61,048 nt of DNA, from positions 1 through 61,048 of the forward strand of contig JAICEW010000003.1 of assembly GCA_025923995.1 (NCBI GenBank), read 5' to 3'. Source of the stretch: Vicinamibacteria bacterium. Lineage in GTDB: Bacteria > Acidobacteriota > Vicinamibacteria > Fen-336. The position numbers were made by a program, and so were the translations under genes. The notes beneath the pieces are model-generated. The model did not search any database. It was not told the origin of the DNA and saw only the letters and a program-made list of their open reading frames with translations. Shown piece after piece: positions 27,352 to 36,299 of the stretch; the first letter of the stretch is position 1; each line of letters begins with the position of its first letter.

Positions 27352-27939
27352 GTGGAGCCGACCGACGCGGACGCACCCGAGCTGCTGAGGCGCTCGGCCG
27401 AGGGAGACGAGGAGGCTTTCGTGGCGCTGTACCGCCGCTTCCAGGGCGGCATCTACCGCTTCGCCTGGCGCATGACCGGATCGCGCGAGGCGGCGGAGGA
27501 CGTCACCCAGGAGACCTTCCTCGTGGTCGTCCGCGGACCCAACCGGTACGACCAGGGCCGCGGCGCCTTCGGCCCGTACCTGTACGGGATCGCGCGCAAC
27601 CTCATGATGAAGCGAGCGGGCCGGGAGCGGCCGTTCACGACTCTGGGCGACGAGCAGGAGGCGCTGCCCTCCGCTCTCGACCCGACGGCGGACCTGGAGC
27701 AGCGCCAGGCGGTCGAGGTGGTGAGGCGGGCGGTCCTGACGCTGCCCGAGCACTACCGCGAGGTGGTCGTGCTGGCCGAGCTGCAGGGGCTGCCCTACGA
27801 AGAGGTCGCGGCCGCGATCGGGTGCCCGGTGGGCACGGTGCGCTCGCGGCTGCATCGGGCGCGCGCGCTGCTGGCGCAGCGGCTCCGGGGACGTGGCGGC
27901 GCGCCACAGTGGACGGCGCGCGTGGTGGAGACGGCATGA
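27352..27939 (+). CDS. ECF-type RNA polymerase sigma factor
   Basis: This 195-residue protein starts at GTG 27352 with AAGGAG just upstream. Region 2 is FVALYRRFQGGIYRFAWRMTGSREAAEDVTQETFLVVVRG, the -10-binding helix and core contact. Region 4 is LPEHYREVVVLAELQGLPYEEVAAAIGCPVGTVRSRLHRARALL, a helix-turn-helix for the -35. There is no region 1 or 3, as in the ECF group. The downstream gene overlaps by ATGA and encodes a membrane protein that is probably its regulator. The upstream gap has a GGAACT that might be an autoregulated -35 but no matching -10. Confidence 0.93.
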   Translation: MEPTDADAPELLRRSAEGDEEAFVALYRRFQGGIYRFAWRMTGSREAAEDVTQETFLVVVRGPNRYDQGRGAFGPYLYGIARNLMMKRAGRERPFTTLGDEQEALPSALDPTADLEQRQAVEVVRRAVLTLPEHYREVVVLAELQGLPYEEVAAAIGCPVGTVRSRLHRARALLAQRLRGRGGAPQWTARVVETA

Positions 27940-28565
27940 GCAGGTACAGGCCGGGCCCGGCCGACGATCGGCTGGTGAGCGAGGCGCTCGCGGCGCTCGC
28001 GCACGAGACCGACGCCCTGGAAGCGCCGCCGGCGGTCGAAGCGCGCCTGCGCGCCGCGTTCCGTCAGGCGAACGGCGTCCCCGTCGCGGCTCCGTCCGCG
28101 CGCTCGAACACGTGGAAGTGGGTGGCGGCGGTGGGCGCGGCGGCCGGCCTGATCTGGGTCGCCTACGCCTCGATGCGCACGCAGCCGAAGCGACCCGATC
28201 CGCGCGAGGTCGTCCGGTCGCAGGAGCCGGAGCCCACGATCGCTCCGCGCGCGGTCGAAAGCGCGACACCCGCGCCGGTGATCGCGCGCGAGACGCCTCG
28301 GGTGCAGCGCGTGGCCTCCACGGCCTCGCGCCGCGAGGTACGGCGGCCGGCTCCCCCTCGCGTGGAGCGGTTCGAGCCGCTCTACCCCGGCGATCCTCTG
28401 GCCGACCTGGACGCGGTGCACCTGATGCGCGTGTCCGTGCCGCGCTCGGCGCTCGGATCGCTGGGATGGCCGTCGCGCCCCGGCCTGCGCGACGACCGGG
28501 TGGAGCTGGAAGCGATGGTCGGGCCCGACGGCATGACGAGGGCGGTGCGGTTCATCAGCCAATAG
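27936..28565 (+). CDS. Single-pass membrane protein, probable anti-sigma partner
   Basis: The protein is 209 residues from ATG 27936 (ATGA overlap with the sigma stop). The cytosolic N-terminal 60 residues are helical (LVSEALAALAHETDALEAPPAVEARLRAAFRQ). A single transmembrane helix follows (WKWVAAVGAAAGLIWVAYA), then a Pro/Arg-rich linker and a C-terminal segment with a TonB-C-like strand pattern (DDRVELEAMVGPDGMTRAVRFI). The topology matches anti-sigma factors, but the HxxxCxxC zinc motif of ZAS proteins is absent. The role is inferred from the overlap and topology. Confidence 0.7.
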   Translation: MSRYRPGPADDRLVSEALAALAHETDALEAPPAVEARLRAAFRQANGVPVAAPSARSNTWKWVAAVGAAAGLIWVAYASMRTQPKRPDPREVVRSQEPEPTIAPRAVESATPAPVIARETPRVQRVASTASRREVRRPAPPRVERFEPLYPGDPLADLDAVHLMRVSVPRSALGSLGWPSRPGLRDDRVELEAMVGPDGMTRAVRFISQ

Positions 28566-28587
28566 CGACGGGGGTTGAGGGAGAGCG

Positions 28588-29481
28588 ATGAAGATTCGAA
28601 CGAACGCACTCACGCTGGGAGCCTGCCTGCTGGCGGGCGCGGCCCTGGCCGACGAGAGCCGGAGCGCGACCGCGAGCCGGGACGAGACCTTCACGATGGC
28701 CGTGCCGCATCCGGGCGCGGGCGCCGGGTTCATGGTCCACCACGCGCTCGAGGGCTTCGAGGCGAAGGTGGTGAAGGGGGCGCCCTACTCGGCGGAGTCC
28801 GTGACCGAGATGACGCAGGCGCTCGCCGACGGCAACAAGATCGTCCGCACCACGCGCGGCTCGGTGGCCCGGGACGGCGAGGGCCGCACGCGGCGGGAGC
28901 AGACGCTGGGCGCGCTGGGGCCCCTCATGGCGGACAACGCGCCGCGCGCGATCTTCATCAACGACCCGGTCGCGGGCGTGCACTACGTCCTCGAGCCGGA
29001 CGAGAAGATCGCACGCAAGATGCCGGTGCTCGGGATGTTCATGGGCGAGGCCGGCACGCGGCACGTGACGCGGTTCCAGAAGCGCGTGGTCGTGAACGGG
29101 GCCGAGGTCGAGAACGTCGACGAGGAGCGGGTCCACCACGCCCACCCGGAGGGCGGCCGTCCGAAGACCGAGTCGCTGGGCGAGAAGACGATCGAGGGCG
29201 TGACGGCCGAGGGGACGCGCACCGTCATCACCATCCCGGCCGGCAAGATCGGGAACGAGCGCGAGCTGGAGATCGTGTCCGAGCGCTGGTACTCCCCGCA
29301 GCTGCAGGCGGTCGTGATGAGCAGCCACAAGGATCCCCGCTTCGGCGAGACCGTGTTCCGCCTCACGAACGTCAGCCGCGACGAGCCGGACAGCGCGCTC
29401 TTCACGGTGCCCGCGGACTTCACGGTCAAGGAGGGACCGCGGGGCGACGTGATCAAGGCGATCCGCCGCCACCGCGACTAG
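28588..29481 (+). CDS. Exported protein of unknown function behind the sigma/anti-sigma pair
   Basis: This 297-residue protein has a signal peptide (MKIRTNALTLGACLLAGAALA) and a GGGAG ribosome site. The mature part is beta-rich with charged turns and no recognised catalytic motif. Notable segments are IFINDPVAGVHYVLEPDEK and VMSSHKDPRFGETVFRLTNVSRDEP. I recall similar unnamed exported proteins in Acidobacteria but cannot name a family. It lies 22 bases after the anti-sigma-like gene, so it is probably in the same transcript and may be the signal protein or the effector of that system. Confidence 0.75.
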   Translation: MKIRTNALTLGACLLAGAALADESRSATASRDETFTMAVPHPGAGAGFMVHHALEGFEAKVVKGAPYSAESVTEMTQALADGNKIVRTTRGSVARDGEGRTRREQTLGALGPLMADNAPRAIFINDPVAGVHYVLEPDEKIARKMPVLGMFMGEAGTRHVTRFQKRVVVNGAEVENVDEERVHHAHPEGGRPKTESLGEKTIEGVTAEGTRTVITIPAGKIGNERELEIVSERWYSPQLQAVVMSSHKDPRFGETVFRLTNVSRDEPDSALFTVPADFTVKEGPRGDVIKAIRRHRD

Positions 29482-29533
29482 GCCGGCCTCCTTCCAGCGC
29501 GCACGCGGGCGGGCTTCCCTGGTTCGACGTCGA

Positions 29534-30190
29534 TCAGGGAGTCCGCCCGCGCCGTTTCGGGCGCGTGAGCGCGGCTCGCGCCCTCTCGACCACGGGACGC
29601 GCGTGGCACCCCTCGAAGTGGTCGTTCACCAGGCCCATCGCCTGCATGAACGCGTAGACCGTGGTCGGTCCCACGAAGGTCCAGCCGCGGCGCTTCAGCT
29701 CCTTGCCCAAACGGATCGAGTCCGGGGTCGTGGCCATGGCCATGACCGCCGCGCGCGTGACGCGCCGCGGGCGCGCGGACGGCTCGGGCTCGAACCCCCA
29801 GAAGAACGCGGCCAGCGATCCGAACTCGTCCCGCATCTCGAGCGCCCGTTTCGCGTTGTGGATCACGGACTCGATCTTGCCCTGGTGCCGCACGATGCCG
29901 GCGTCCTGGAGCAGCGCCGTGACCCGCCGCCGGTCGTAGCGCGCCACCTTCTGGAAGTCGAACCCGTCGAACGCGCGCCGGAAGGCGTGCCGCTTGCGCA
30001 GGATCGTGATCCAGCTCAGGCCGTCCTGGAACCCTTCGAGGCAGATCTTCTCGAACAGCCGGCGATCCCGGGTCACCGGCGTGCCCCACTCGCGGTCGTG
30101 GTAGCTGACGTAGTCGGGTGTCGAGGCGCCCCACGAGCAGCGCACGAGACCGTCCTCGCCGCGCACGAGGCCGTCGGCGATCTCCGACAC
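29534..30190 (-). CDS. tag: DNA-3-methyladenine glycosylase I
   Basis: The protein is 218 residues from GTG 30190, which lies five bases after the panE-like stop with GGAG upstream. The TAG family pattern is plain: RCSWGASTPDYVSYHDREWGTPV, LFEKICLEGFQDGLSWITILRKR, FDGFDFQKVARY and a C-terminal NDHFEGCHAR. Cys and His residues in the first and last motifs make the zinc-binding snap of Tag. It excises 3-methyladenine from alkylated DNA. The track's 579-residue ORF extends antisense through the upstream gene. It is probably co-transcribed with the reductase. Confidence 0.93.
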   Translation of the reverse strand: MSEIADGLVRGEDGLVRCSWGASTPDYVSYHDREWGTPVTRDRRLFEKICLEGFQDGLSWITILRKRHAFRRAFDGFDFQKVARYDRRRVTALLQDAGIVRHQGKIESVIHNAKRALEMRDEFGSLAAFFWGFEPEPSARPRRVTRAAVMAMATTPDSIRLGKELKRRGWTFVGPTTVYAFMQAMGLVNDHFEGCHARPVVERARAALTRPKRRGRTP

Positions 30191-30195
30191 GTCGG

Positions 30196-31122
30196 TCAGC
30201 TCCGGGCCCGCCGCTCGGCGGGCAGCAGCGCGGCGTACAGGAACGCGTTGACCGGCACCGGCACGCCGGCTTCGGGCCCGAGGCGCGCGATGGCCCCGTT
30301 CTGCTGCTCCAGCTCGGACGGCCGCCCGTCCATGATGTCGCGCTGCATGGAGGCGGTGGCGTCGGCCGGCAGGCCGTCCACGTAGCGCATGTTGCGCGCC
30401 ACCGCGGCGTCGGGCAGGTTCACTCCCTTCGCGCGCGCGAGCGCCGCCACCTCGAACATCGCGCGCTCGATCAGCTCGCGCGTCTGCGGGACCTCCCGCA
30501 TGACGCCGACCGGCGCCCGCGTGACCGCGCCGACGCCGCTCACGGGCGCGATGAACAGGAACTTCTCCCAGATGGCGGCCTCGACGTCGTCGGGCACCAC
30601 GGCCGAGAGCCCCTGGGCCCGCTCGAACGCGGCGCGCAGCGCTTCCACCCGATCGCTCTTCCTGCCGTCGCGCTCTCCGAGCTCGACGCGCGGCGCCACC
30701 CCCGAGTGGCGCACGTGGCCGGGGCCGACGATCGCGCTCACGATCTTGCACAGCCCGCCGATCACGCGCTCGCGTCCCAGCACGCCCGCCAGCTGGTCGG
30801 CCGCCTCCACGCCGTTCTGCAGCGGCACCACGAACGTGGCCGGACCCAGCAGCGGCCCCAGCGTGCGCGCCGTCTCGGTCACCTGCCAGGCCTTCACGCC
30901 GACCAGCACCACGTCGACGGGACCGATGCGGGCCGGGTCGTCGGAGGCCTCGACCGGCGCGATCACGAAGTCGCCGGCCACGCTGTCGACACGCAGGCCG
31001 TGCGCGCGCATCGCCTGCAGGTGCGCGCCGCGGGCCACGAACGCGACCGACTCTCCCGCCTGGGCCAGGCGCCCGCCGAAGTAGGCGCCGACGCCGCCCG
31101 TGCCGACCACCGCGATCCTCAT
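30196..31122 (-). CDS. panE: 2-dehydropantoate 2-reductase (ketopantoate reductase) family
   Basis: The protein is 308 residues from ATG 31122, eleven residues inside the track start. The Rossmann N-terminus RIAVVGTGGVGAYFGGRLAQAG binds NADP. The family Lys lies in VLVGVKAWQVTETA, and the C-terminal helical domain contains WEKFLFIAPVSGVGAVTRAPVG and SMQRDIMDGRPSELEQQNGAI, where SMxxD matches the PanE catalytic/substrate motif. It reduces ketopantoate to pantoate for coenzyme A, although family members also reduce other 2-keto acids. The gene is divergent from btpA with a 75-base gap. Confidence 0.88.
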   Translation of the reverse strand: MRIAVVGTGGVGAYFGGRLAQAGESVAFVARGAHLQAMRAHGLRVDSVAGDFVIAPVEASDDPARIGPVDVVLVGVKAWQVTETARTLGPLLGPATFVVPLQNGVEAADQLAGVLGRERVIGGLCKIVSAIVGPGHVRHSGVAPRVELGERDGRKSDRVEALRAAFERAQGLSAVVPDDVEAAIWEKFLFIAPVSGVGAVTRAPVGVMREVPQTRELIERAMFEVAALARAKGVNLPDAAVARNMRYVDGLPADATASMQRDIMDGRPSELEQQNGAIARLGPEAGVPVPVNAFLYAALLPAERRARS

Positions 31123-31185
31123 CCCCGTGTCCTCGGCTCCCCCGTAGCACCCCATTCTCCATCATCGACGGCGCGCCGCTTGTGC

Positions 31186-31191
31186 TACTTT
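31186..31191 (+). promoter_or_regulatory. Extended -10 box of leaderless promoter for the btpA-psu operon
   Basis: TGTGCTACTTT ends exactly six bases before GTG 31198. Transcription would start at or within a base or two of the start codon. The upstream TG of an extended -10 is present. No Shine-Dalgarno precedes the start. Confidence 0.5.
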
Positions 31192-31197
31192 CGGCCC

Positions 31198-32010
31198 GTG
31201 ACTCGCGAGCGGTTCGGCCCGCCGCACTCCCTGGTCGGCGCGGTGCACGTGGCGGCCCTGCCGGGCACCCCACGCGCCTCGCTGGCGCTCGAGCGCATCG
31301 TGGAGATGGCGGTGGCCGACGCGCGCGCCTACGCGGACGCGGGCCTCGACGCCGTGATCGTCGAGAACATGCACGACCGGCCCTACCTGCCCCGCACCGC
31401 CGGGCCCGAGATCGTGGCCGCCATGACGATGGTGACGGCGGCCGTGAGAGGCGCCATCCGCGTCCCGTTGGGCGTCCAGATCCTCGCCGGCGCGGATCAC
31501 CAGGCGATCGCGGTGGCCCACGCGGCCGGCGCGTCCTTCGTGCGCGTGGAGTGCTTCGCCTTCGCGCACGTGGGCGACGAGGGGATCCACCAGAGCAACG
31601 CGGCGGAGCTGCTGCGCTACCGCAAGGCCATCGGGGCCGACGGCGTGCGCGTGATCGCGGACGTCAAGAAGAAGCACTCGGCGCACGCGCTCACCGCGGA
31701 CGTGGACGTCGCCACCGCCGCCCACGCGGCCGAGTTCTTCCTGGCCGACGGCGTGATCGTGACGGGCGTCGCCAGCGGGCTGCCGGCGACGCCCGAGGAC
31801 GTGGCGAGCGTCGCCCGCGCGGTCCACGTCCCGGTGCTGGTCGGTTCGGGCATCACGGCCGCGAACCTCGCGCAGTACGCGAGCGCCGACGGCTTCATCG
31901 TCGGGACGTCGCTCAAGCGGGACGGCGACTGGACGCAGCCGGTCGATCCCGCGCGGGCGCGCGCGCTCGTGACGGCGCGGGACGCGCTCCCCGCCTCGCG
32001 ACGCGGGTGA
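31198..32010 (+). CDS. BtpA/SgcQ-family TIM-barrel protein
   Basis: The protein is 270 residues from GTG 31198; the 630-residue track ORF begins in shadow. BtpA-family landmarks: VGAVHVAALPGTPRA, DAGLDAVIVENMHDRPYLP, PLGVQILAGADHQAIAVAHAAGASFVRVECF, RVIADVKKKHSAHAL and VLVGSGITAANLAQYASADGFIVGTSLKRDGDW. It is a TIM barrel related to phosphate-binding sugar enzymes. BtpA was first linked to photosystem I assembly in cyanobacteria, but most members lie in sugar or nucleoside operons. Here it overlaps a PfkB kinase gene (GTGA) followed by psuG, so a role on ribose phosphate or pseudouridine breakdown products is likely. Confidence 0.88.
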   Translation: MTRERFGPPHSLVGAVHVAALPGTPRASLALERIVEMAVADARAYADAGLDAVIVENMHDRPYLPRTAGPEIVAAMTMVTAAVRGAIRVPLGVQILAGADHQAIAVAHAAGASFVRVECFAFAHVGDEGIHQSNAAELLRYRKAIGADGVRVIADVKKKHSAHALTADVDVATAAHAAEFFLADGVIVTGVASGLPATPEDVASVARAVHVPVLVGSGITAANLAQYASADGFIVGTSLKRDGDWTQPVDPARARALVTARDALPASRRG

Positions 32011-32900
32011 CCCCGGACCTGGTCGTCCTCGGGAACCTGCTGGTGGACGACATCGTGTTCGCCGACGGGCGCACGCGCATGGGCGAGGCCGGCGGCGCCA
32101 CGCTCTACGGTGCTTTGACCGCCACGCTGTGGGGCGTGCCGGTCGGGATCGCGTCGCTGCGCGGGCCCGAGTATCCGCAGCGGGTGCTCGACGCACTGGC
32201 CGCGCGGGGGGCGGACCTCGCGGGCGTCACCGCGCTGCCCACGAACCTGCGCACGTGGCTGCTTTACGAGGGGCCGCGCCGGCGCCTGGTCCACCACCTC
32301 GACTCCCCCACGCACACGCAGGCCTCGCCGGTGCCGGACGGCGTCCCCGCCGCGTGGCGCGCGGCGCGCGTGTTCCACCTGGCGCCGATGCCGCTCGCGG
32401 TGCAGCACGACCTGGTGGCCAGCCTGACCGGTGGCCCCGGCCTGGTCTCGCTCGATCCCCACAACCCGATCGAGGCGACGTCGCTGGACGGCTGGCGGCC
32501 GGTGCTGGACCGGACCGACGTGCTCTGGCTCGGACGCGAGGAGCTGGAGCTGGGCGACGAGGACGACCCGCTCCCGACGCTGCGAGGGCTCGCCGGCGGG
32601 CGCCTGCGCTTCATCCTCTGGAAGCGCGGTCCGCGCGGCGGATGGCTCTACGACGTTCGCGCCGACCGGCTCGAGTCGTGGGCGCCGCGCACGGAGGCGG
32701 TCGTCGATCCGACCGGCGCCGGGGACGCGTTCGCGGTCGGGTTCCTGTGCGGGCTCCTGCACGGCGAGCCGACCACGCAGGCGCTGGGCCGAGCCGTGGT
32801 CTCGGCCAGCTTCGCGGTCGAGGACTGGGGCGCGGCTGCACTGCTGCGTGCGACGCCGGAAGAGGCGCACGAACGGCTTCGCGATTGGTTTCGCGCATGA
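32007..32900 (+). CDS. PfkB-family kinase, probable pseudouridine kinase
   Basis: The protein is 297 residues from GTG 32007 (GTGA overlap with btpA). PfkB marks: the N-terminal [34 protein letters not shown] (substrate glycine pair) and the C-terminal [20 protein letters not shown], which holds the anion hole and catalytic Asp. The family phosphorylates ribose, adenosine, fructose and pseudouridine. Its overlap with psuG (ATGA) favours pseudouridine 5'-kinase activity (PsuK), but the sequence differs from the E. coli type, so the symbol is left blank. Confidence 0.88.
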   Translation: MTPDLVVLGNLLVDDIVFADGRTRMGEAGGATLYGALTATLWGVPVGIASLRGPEYPQRVLDALAARGADLAGVTALPTNLRTWLLYEGPRRRLVHHLDSPTHTQASPVPDGVPAAWRAARVFHLAPMPLAVQHDLVASLTGGPGLVSLDPHNPIEATSLDGWRPVLDRTDVLWLGREELELGDEDDPLPTLRGLAGGRLRFILWKRGPRGGWLYDVRADRLESWAPRTEAVVDPTGAGDAFAVGFLCGLLHGEPTTQALGRAVVSASFAVEDWGAAALLRATPEEAHERLRDWFRA

Positions 32901-33811
32901 ATCCCCTGTTGCACGTCTCCGACGAGGTCGCGCGCACGCTCGCGGCCCGCGGCCCGGTGGTGGCGCTGGAGACGACCGTGGTCACGCACGGGCTCCCCCA
33001 TCCCGAGGGCCTGCGCGTCGCGGCGGAGCTCGAGGAGGAGGTGCGCGCGTCGGGCGCGACACCCGCGACGATCGGCGTCCTCGACGGTCGGCTCTGCGTC
33101 GGCCTGTCGCAGGAGGACCTGGCGCGGCTGGCGCAGACACCGGGCGTTCCGAAGCTCAACCTCTCGAACCTCGCGCTCCACGTCGCGGCCGGGGGATCCG
33201 GCTCGACCACGGTGGCGGCCACCCTCCACGCCGCGCATGCGGCCGGGATCGCGGTGATGGCGACCGGCGGCATCGGCGGCGTGCACCGCGAGGTGGAGCA
33301 GACGGGCGACGTGTCGGGCGACCTGGGCGCGCTCGCGCGCTATCCGGTCGCGGTCGTCTGCGCCGGCGCCAAGGCGGTGCTCGACCTCCCTCGCACGCTC
33401 GAGATGCTGGAGACGCTGGGCGTGCCCGTCGTCGGGTTCGCGACGGATCGCTTCCCTGCGTTCTACAGGCGCGACAGCAGCCTTTCCCTGGATGGCCGCT
33501 GCGACGACGTGGACGCGCTGGCCGCGGCGGTGCGCGCACACCGCGCGCTGGGCCTGGGCACCGGGATGGTGGTCGCGAACCCCGTGCCGGTCGCGCACGA
33601 GATGCCTCGCGAGATGTACGACGCGGCCCTCTCGGGGGCGCTGGAGGACGCCGCGCGTGCCGGCATCCGCGGCCGCGAGGTGACGCCGTTCCTTCTGGAT
33701 CGGCTGCGCGAGCGGACGAGCGGCGGCAGCACCTTCTCCAACACGGCCCTCCTGCGTGCGAACGCGCGCCTGGCCGGGGCCCTGGCCGCGTCGCTGGCGG
33801 GACAGGCCTGA
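32897..33811 (+). CDS. psuG: Pseudouridine-5'-phosphate glycosidase
   Basis: The protein is 304 residues from ATG 32897 (ATGA overlap). The family is unmistakable: [109 protein letters not shown] and FYRRDSS. The Lys in CAGAKA forms the covalent ring-opened ribose adduct. It splits the C-C glycosidic bond of pseudouridine 5'-phosphate into uracil and ribose 5-phosphate, the second step of pseudouridine salvage. The last gene of the three-gene set, at normal family length. Confidence 0.96.
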   Translation: MNPLLHVSDEVARTLAARGPVVALETTVVTHGLPHPEGLRVAAELEEEVRASGATPATIGVLDGRLCVGLSQEDLARLAQTPGVPKLNLSNLALHVAAGGSGSTTVAATLHAAHAAGIAVMATGGIGGVHREVEQTGDVSGDLGALARYPVAVVCAGAKAVLDLPRTLEMLETLGVPVVGFATDRFPAFYRRDSSLSLDGRCDDVDALAAAVRAHRALGLGTGMVVANPVPVAHEMPREMYDAALSGALEDAARAGIRGREVTPFLLDRLRERTSGGSTFSNTALLRANARLAGALAASLAGQA

Positions 33812-33816
33812 CGCGG

Positions 33817-33822
33817 TACACT
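33817..33822 (+). promoter_or_regulatory. -10 box of leaderless promoter for cytosolic msrA
   Basis: TACACT ends six bases before ATG 33829, inside the 17-base gap after psuG. No ribosome site is present. The same hexamer serves the oxoamine-synthase promoter at 55331. Confidence 0.45.
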
Positions 33823-33828
33823 CGAACC

Positions 33829-34488
<660 letters not shown>

Positions 34489-34489
34489 G

Positions 34490-35542
34490 CCGACGCCGAC
34501 ATTCGTACTCTCGTTCCACGCGGCCTGGCGGTGCGCGTCGTCCGGCGCCTGCTGCACGTCGGGCTGGGACATCCCCGTGGAGCCGGACGTGGAGGTGCGC
34601 CTGCGTGACGCCCTTCGCGCGCGCCGGCTCGACGTCGCGGCCCCGACGTTCCTGGTCGAGGGCGGCCGCACGCTCCTGGCGAGCGACGCGAGCGGACGCT
34701 GCGCGTTCTTCGAGCCCGAGACGCGCACGTGCGCCGTCCATCGGCGCCTGGGCCACGACGCGCTGCCGGTGTCCTGCCGGCAGTTCCCGCGCGTGTGCCT
34801 GCTGACGCCGCGCGGCGCGTTCGTCACGCTCTCGAGCTACTGCCCGACCGCCGCGGCGCTGCTCTTCTCGGACACCGGGCCGCCGGGTGTCGTGACCAGC
34901 CCGCCCGGCTTCCCGGAGGGCGCGCACTACGAAGGACTCGACGCCCGATCCGGTCCGCCGCCGCTGCTCCGGCCGGGCGTGTGGCTGGGCTGGGACGGCC
35001 ACGAACGGTGGGAGCGCCACGTGCTCGACGTGCTCGCCCGCGACGGCCGACCGGAGGACGCGCTGGCGCGGCTGGCCGCCCAGGCGGAGAGCGCGCGGAG
35101 CTGGACCGTCGACCGCGGCCCCTTCCTCGACTTCCTGGAGGACGTCCTGGGCGGGCCGCTCCGCACTTCGGCGCCGCCTGGAGGTCGCGTGCTCCGCGAG
35201 GAGGTGCGCGAGGCCATCCCGCCCGCGATCCGTCCCCCGGCGACCGAAGCGGGCGACGTGACCCTGGACGGCTTCGAAGCGCCGGTCCGCCGCTACCTCG
35301 CGGCGCGAGCGTTCGGGAGCTGGGCCGCGGTCCAGGGCTCCGGGCTGCGCACCGCGGTGCGGGCGCTCCAGGCCGCGCTCGCGGTCCTGCGCGGTGAGGC
35401 CGCGCGCCTGGCGGCCGCGGCGGGAGGTCCCCTCGACGCCCCTCTGCTGAAGGAGGCCATCCGCCGGACAGACCTGCGACTCGTGCACCTCGCGTCCCCC
35501 GAGGCGCTGGCCATCGCGCTCAGCCGCTGCGAGGCGGCTTGA
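34490..35542 (+). CDS. YkgJ/FliB-like cysteine-cluster protein; start unresolved
   Basis: Coding homology begins before the track's GTG at 34577. In the same frame the bases after 34490 encode [33 protein letters not shown]. This carries the family's Cys cluster (C-x4-G-x-CC with S-G-W-D-I-P-V after it). Later Cys residues lie in [24 protein letters not shown] and SYCPTAAAL, the zinc/iron-chelating pattern shared by YkgJ proteins and the flagellin lysine methylase FliB. No ATG, GTG or TTG precedes the cluster in frame back to the msrA coding region. Either a rare start is used or a base is missing. If GTG 34577 were used, the first cluster would be lost. The function is probably metal binding; methyl transfer is unproven. 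Confidence 0.65.
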   Translation, partial: PTPTFVLSFHAAWRCASSGACCTSGWDIPVEPDVEVRLRDALRARRLDVAAPTFLVEGGRTLLASDASGRCAFFEPETRTCAVHRRLGHDALPVSCRQFPRVCLLTPRGAFVTLSSYCPTAAALLFSDTGPPGVVTSPPGFPEGAHYEGLDARSGPPPLLRPGVWLGWDGHERWERHVLDVLARDGRPEDALARLAAQAESARSWTVDRGPFLDFLEDVLGGPLRTSAPPGGRVLREEVREAIPPAIRPPATEAGDVTLDGFEAPVRRYLAARAFGSWAAVQGSGLRTAVRALQAALAVLRGEAARLAAAAGGPLDAPLLKEAIRRTDLRLVHLASPEALAIALSRCEAA

Positions 35543-35566
35543 CAAAACGAACGATCGTGCTATTTT
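35539..35566 (+). promoter_or_regulatory. Sigma-70-type promoter of the tetR gene (leaderless)
   Basis: TTGACA (35539-35544), a 16-base spacer and TATTTT (35561-35566), with TGC just before the -10 (extended form). The box ends seven bases before GTG 35574, so the message is leaderless or nearly so. The -35 is a perfect consensus, rare in this window. The spacer is filled by the operator copy at 35548-35561, so repressor binding would block polymerase. Confidence 0.75.
35548..35561 (-). promoter_or_regulatory. TetR operator copy 1 (autoregulation site)
   Basis: The minus strand reads AGCACGATCGTTCG, containing the palindrome ACGATCGT. The identical 14-mer occurs on the plus strand at 36260-36273, just upstream of the alpha/beta-hydrolase gene. 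Copy 1 lies in the spacer of the tetR promoter, the usual place for an autorepressing TetR operator. Confidence 0.65.
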
Positions 35567-35573
35567 CTGGAGC

Positions 35574-36212
35574 GTGGGCAAAGGCGAGCTGACCCGGCAG
35601 GCCATCCTGGAGCACGCGCTGGGCCTGGCCACGCGCGTCGGCCTGGGCGGCGTGAGCATCGGCCAGCTGGCCAGCGACCTGGGCCTCTCCAAGAGCGGCC
35701 TGTTCGCGCACTTCCAGTCCAAGGAGGCCCTGCAGCTCCAGGTGCTGGAGCTGGCCTCGAGCCGCTTCGTCGACACCGTGCTGCGCCCCTCGCTGGCCGC
35801 GCCCCGGGGCGAGCCGCGGCTGCGCGAGATGATGGAGCGGTGGCGCGACTGGTCGCACCTGCACTCGCTCCCCGGCGGCTGCCTCTTCGTGGCCGCGGCC
35901 ATCGAGCTGGACGACCAGCCGGGGCCGACGCGCGACCGGCTGGTCTCCCTCCAGAAGGACTGGCTGGACGCGCTGGCCCACGCGGTGCGGGTGGCGATCG
36001 ACGAGGGGCACTTCCGCCCGGACGTGGACCCGATGCAGTTCGCGCACGACCTGAACGCGATCGCGCTCGGCTACCACTGGTCCTCCCGCCTCATGCGCGA
36101 CCCGCGCGCCGAGGAGCGCGCCATCAGCGCGTTCGAGGCGCTGTGCGCGGCCGCGCGCACGCCTTCCTCGCAGGCCCGCCGCACGAAGCACTCGCGCGCC
36201 CGCGCGTCCTGA
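35574..36212 (+). CDS. TetR/AcrR-family transcriptional regulator
   Basis: This 212-residue protein starts at GTG 35574. The N-terminal helix-turn-helix is TRQAILEHALGLATRVGLGGVSIGQLASDLGLSKSGLFAHFQSKEALQLQVLE. The C-terminal domain (LHSLPGGCLFVAAAIELDDQPGPTRDRLV; FRPDVDPMQFAHDLNAIALGYHW) fits the TetR_C regulators of the YcdC/AefR-like group. Such proteins release DNA when they bind a small ligand. The repeated 14-mer in front of this gene and of the next one marks the probable operators, so it likely represses itself and the hydrolase gene downstream. The ligand may be the hydrolase substrate, such as a lipid or ester. Confidence 0.92.
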   Translation: MGKGELTRQAILEHALGLATRVGLGGVSIGQLASDLGLSKSGLFAHFQSKEALQLQVLELASSRFVDTVLRPSLAAPRGEPRLREMMERWRDWSHLHSLPGGCLFVAAAIELDDQPGPTRDRLVSLQKDWLDALAHAVRVAIDEGHFRPDVDPMQFAHDLNAIALGYHWSSRLMRDPRAEERAISAFEALCAAARTPSSQARRTKHSRARAS

Positions 36213-36259
36213 CCGCAGTGGCGATCCGCACCGAGGGGGTTCGATCTGTTCGATGAAAA

Positions 36260-36273
36260 AGCACGATCGTTCG
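36260..36273 (+). promoter_or_regulatory. TetR operator copy 2, upstream of the hydrolase gene
   Basis: AGCACGATCGTTCG followed by ATCGTC. It is identical to the reverse complement of 35548-35561 and sits 26 bases before the hydrolase ATG. It extends into a larger near-palindrome, ACGATCGTTCGATCGT. Binding here would repress the hydrolase and possibly the downstream genes. Confidence 0.65.
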
Positions 36274-36299
36274 ATCGTCAGGGGGCCAGGAGAAGGACC

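Noticed and set aside
35551-35558. ACGATCGT palindrome as a parS site
   Set aside because: It lies in the tetR promoter and repeats only before the hydrolase gene. It does not match the parS consensus.
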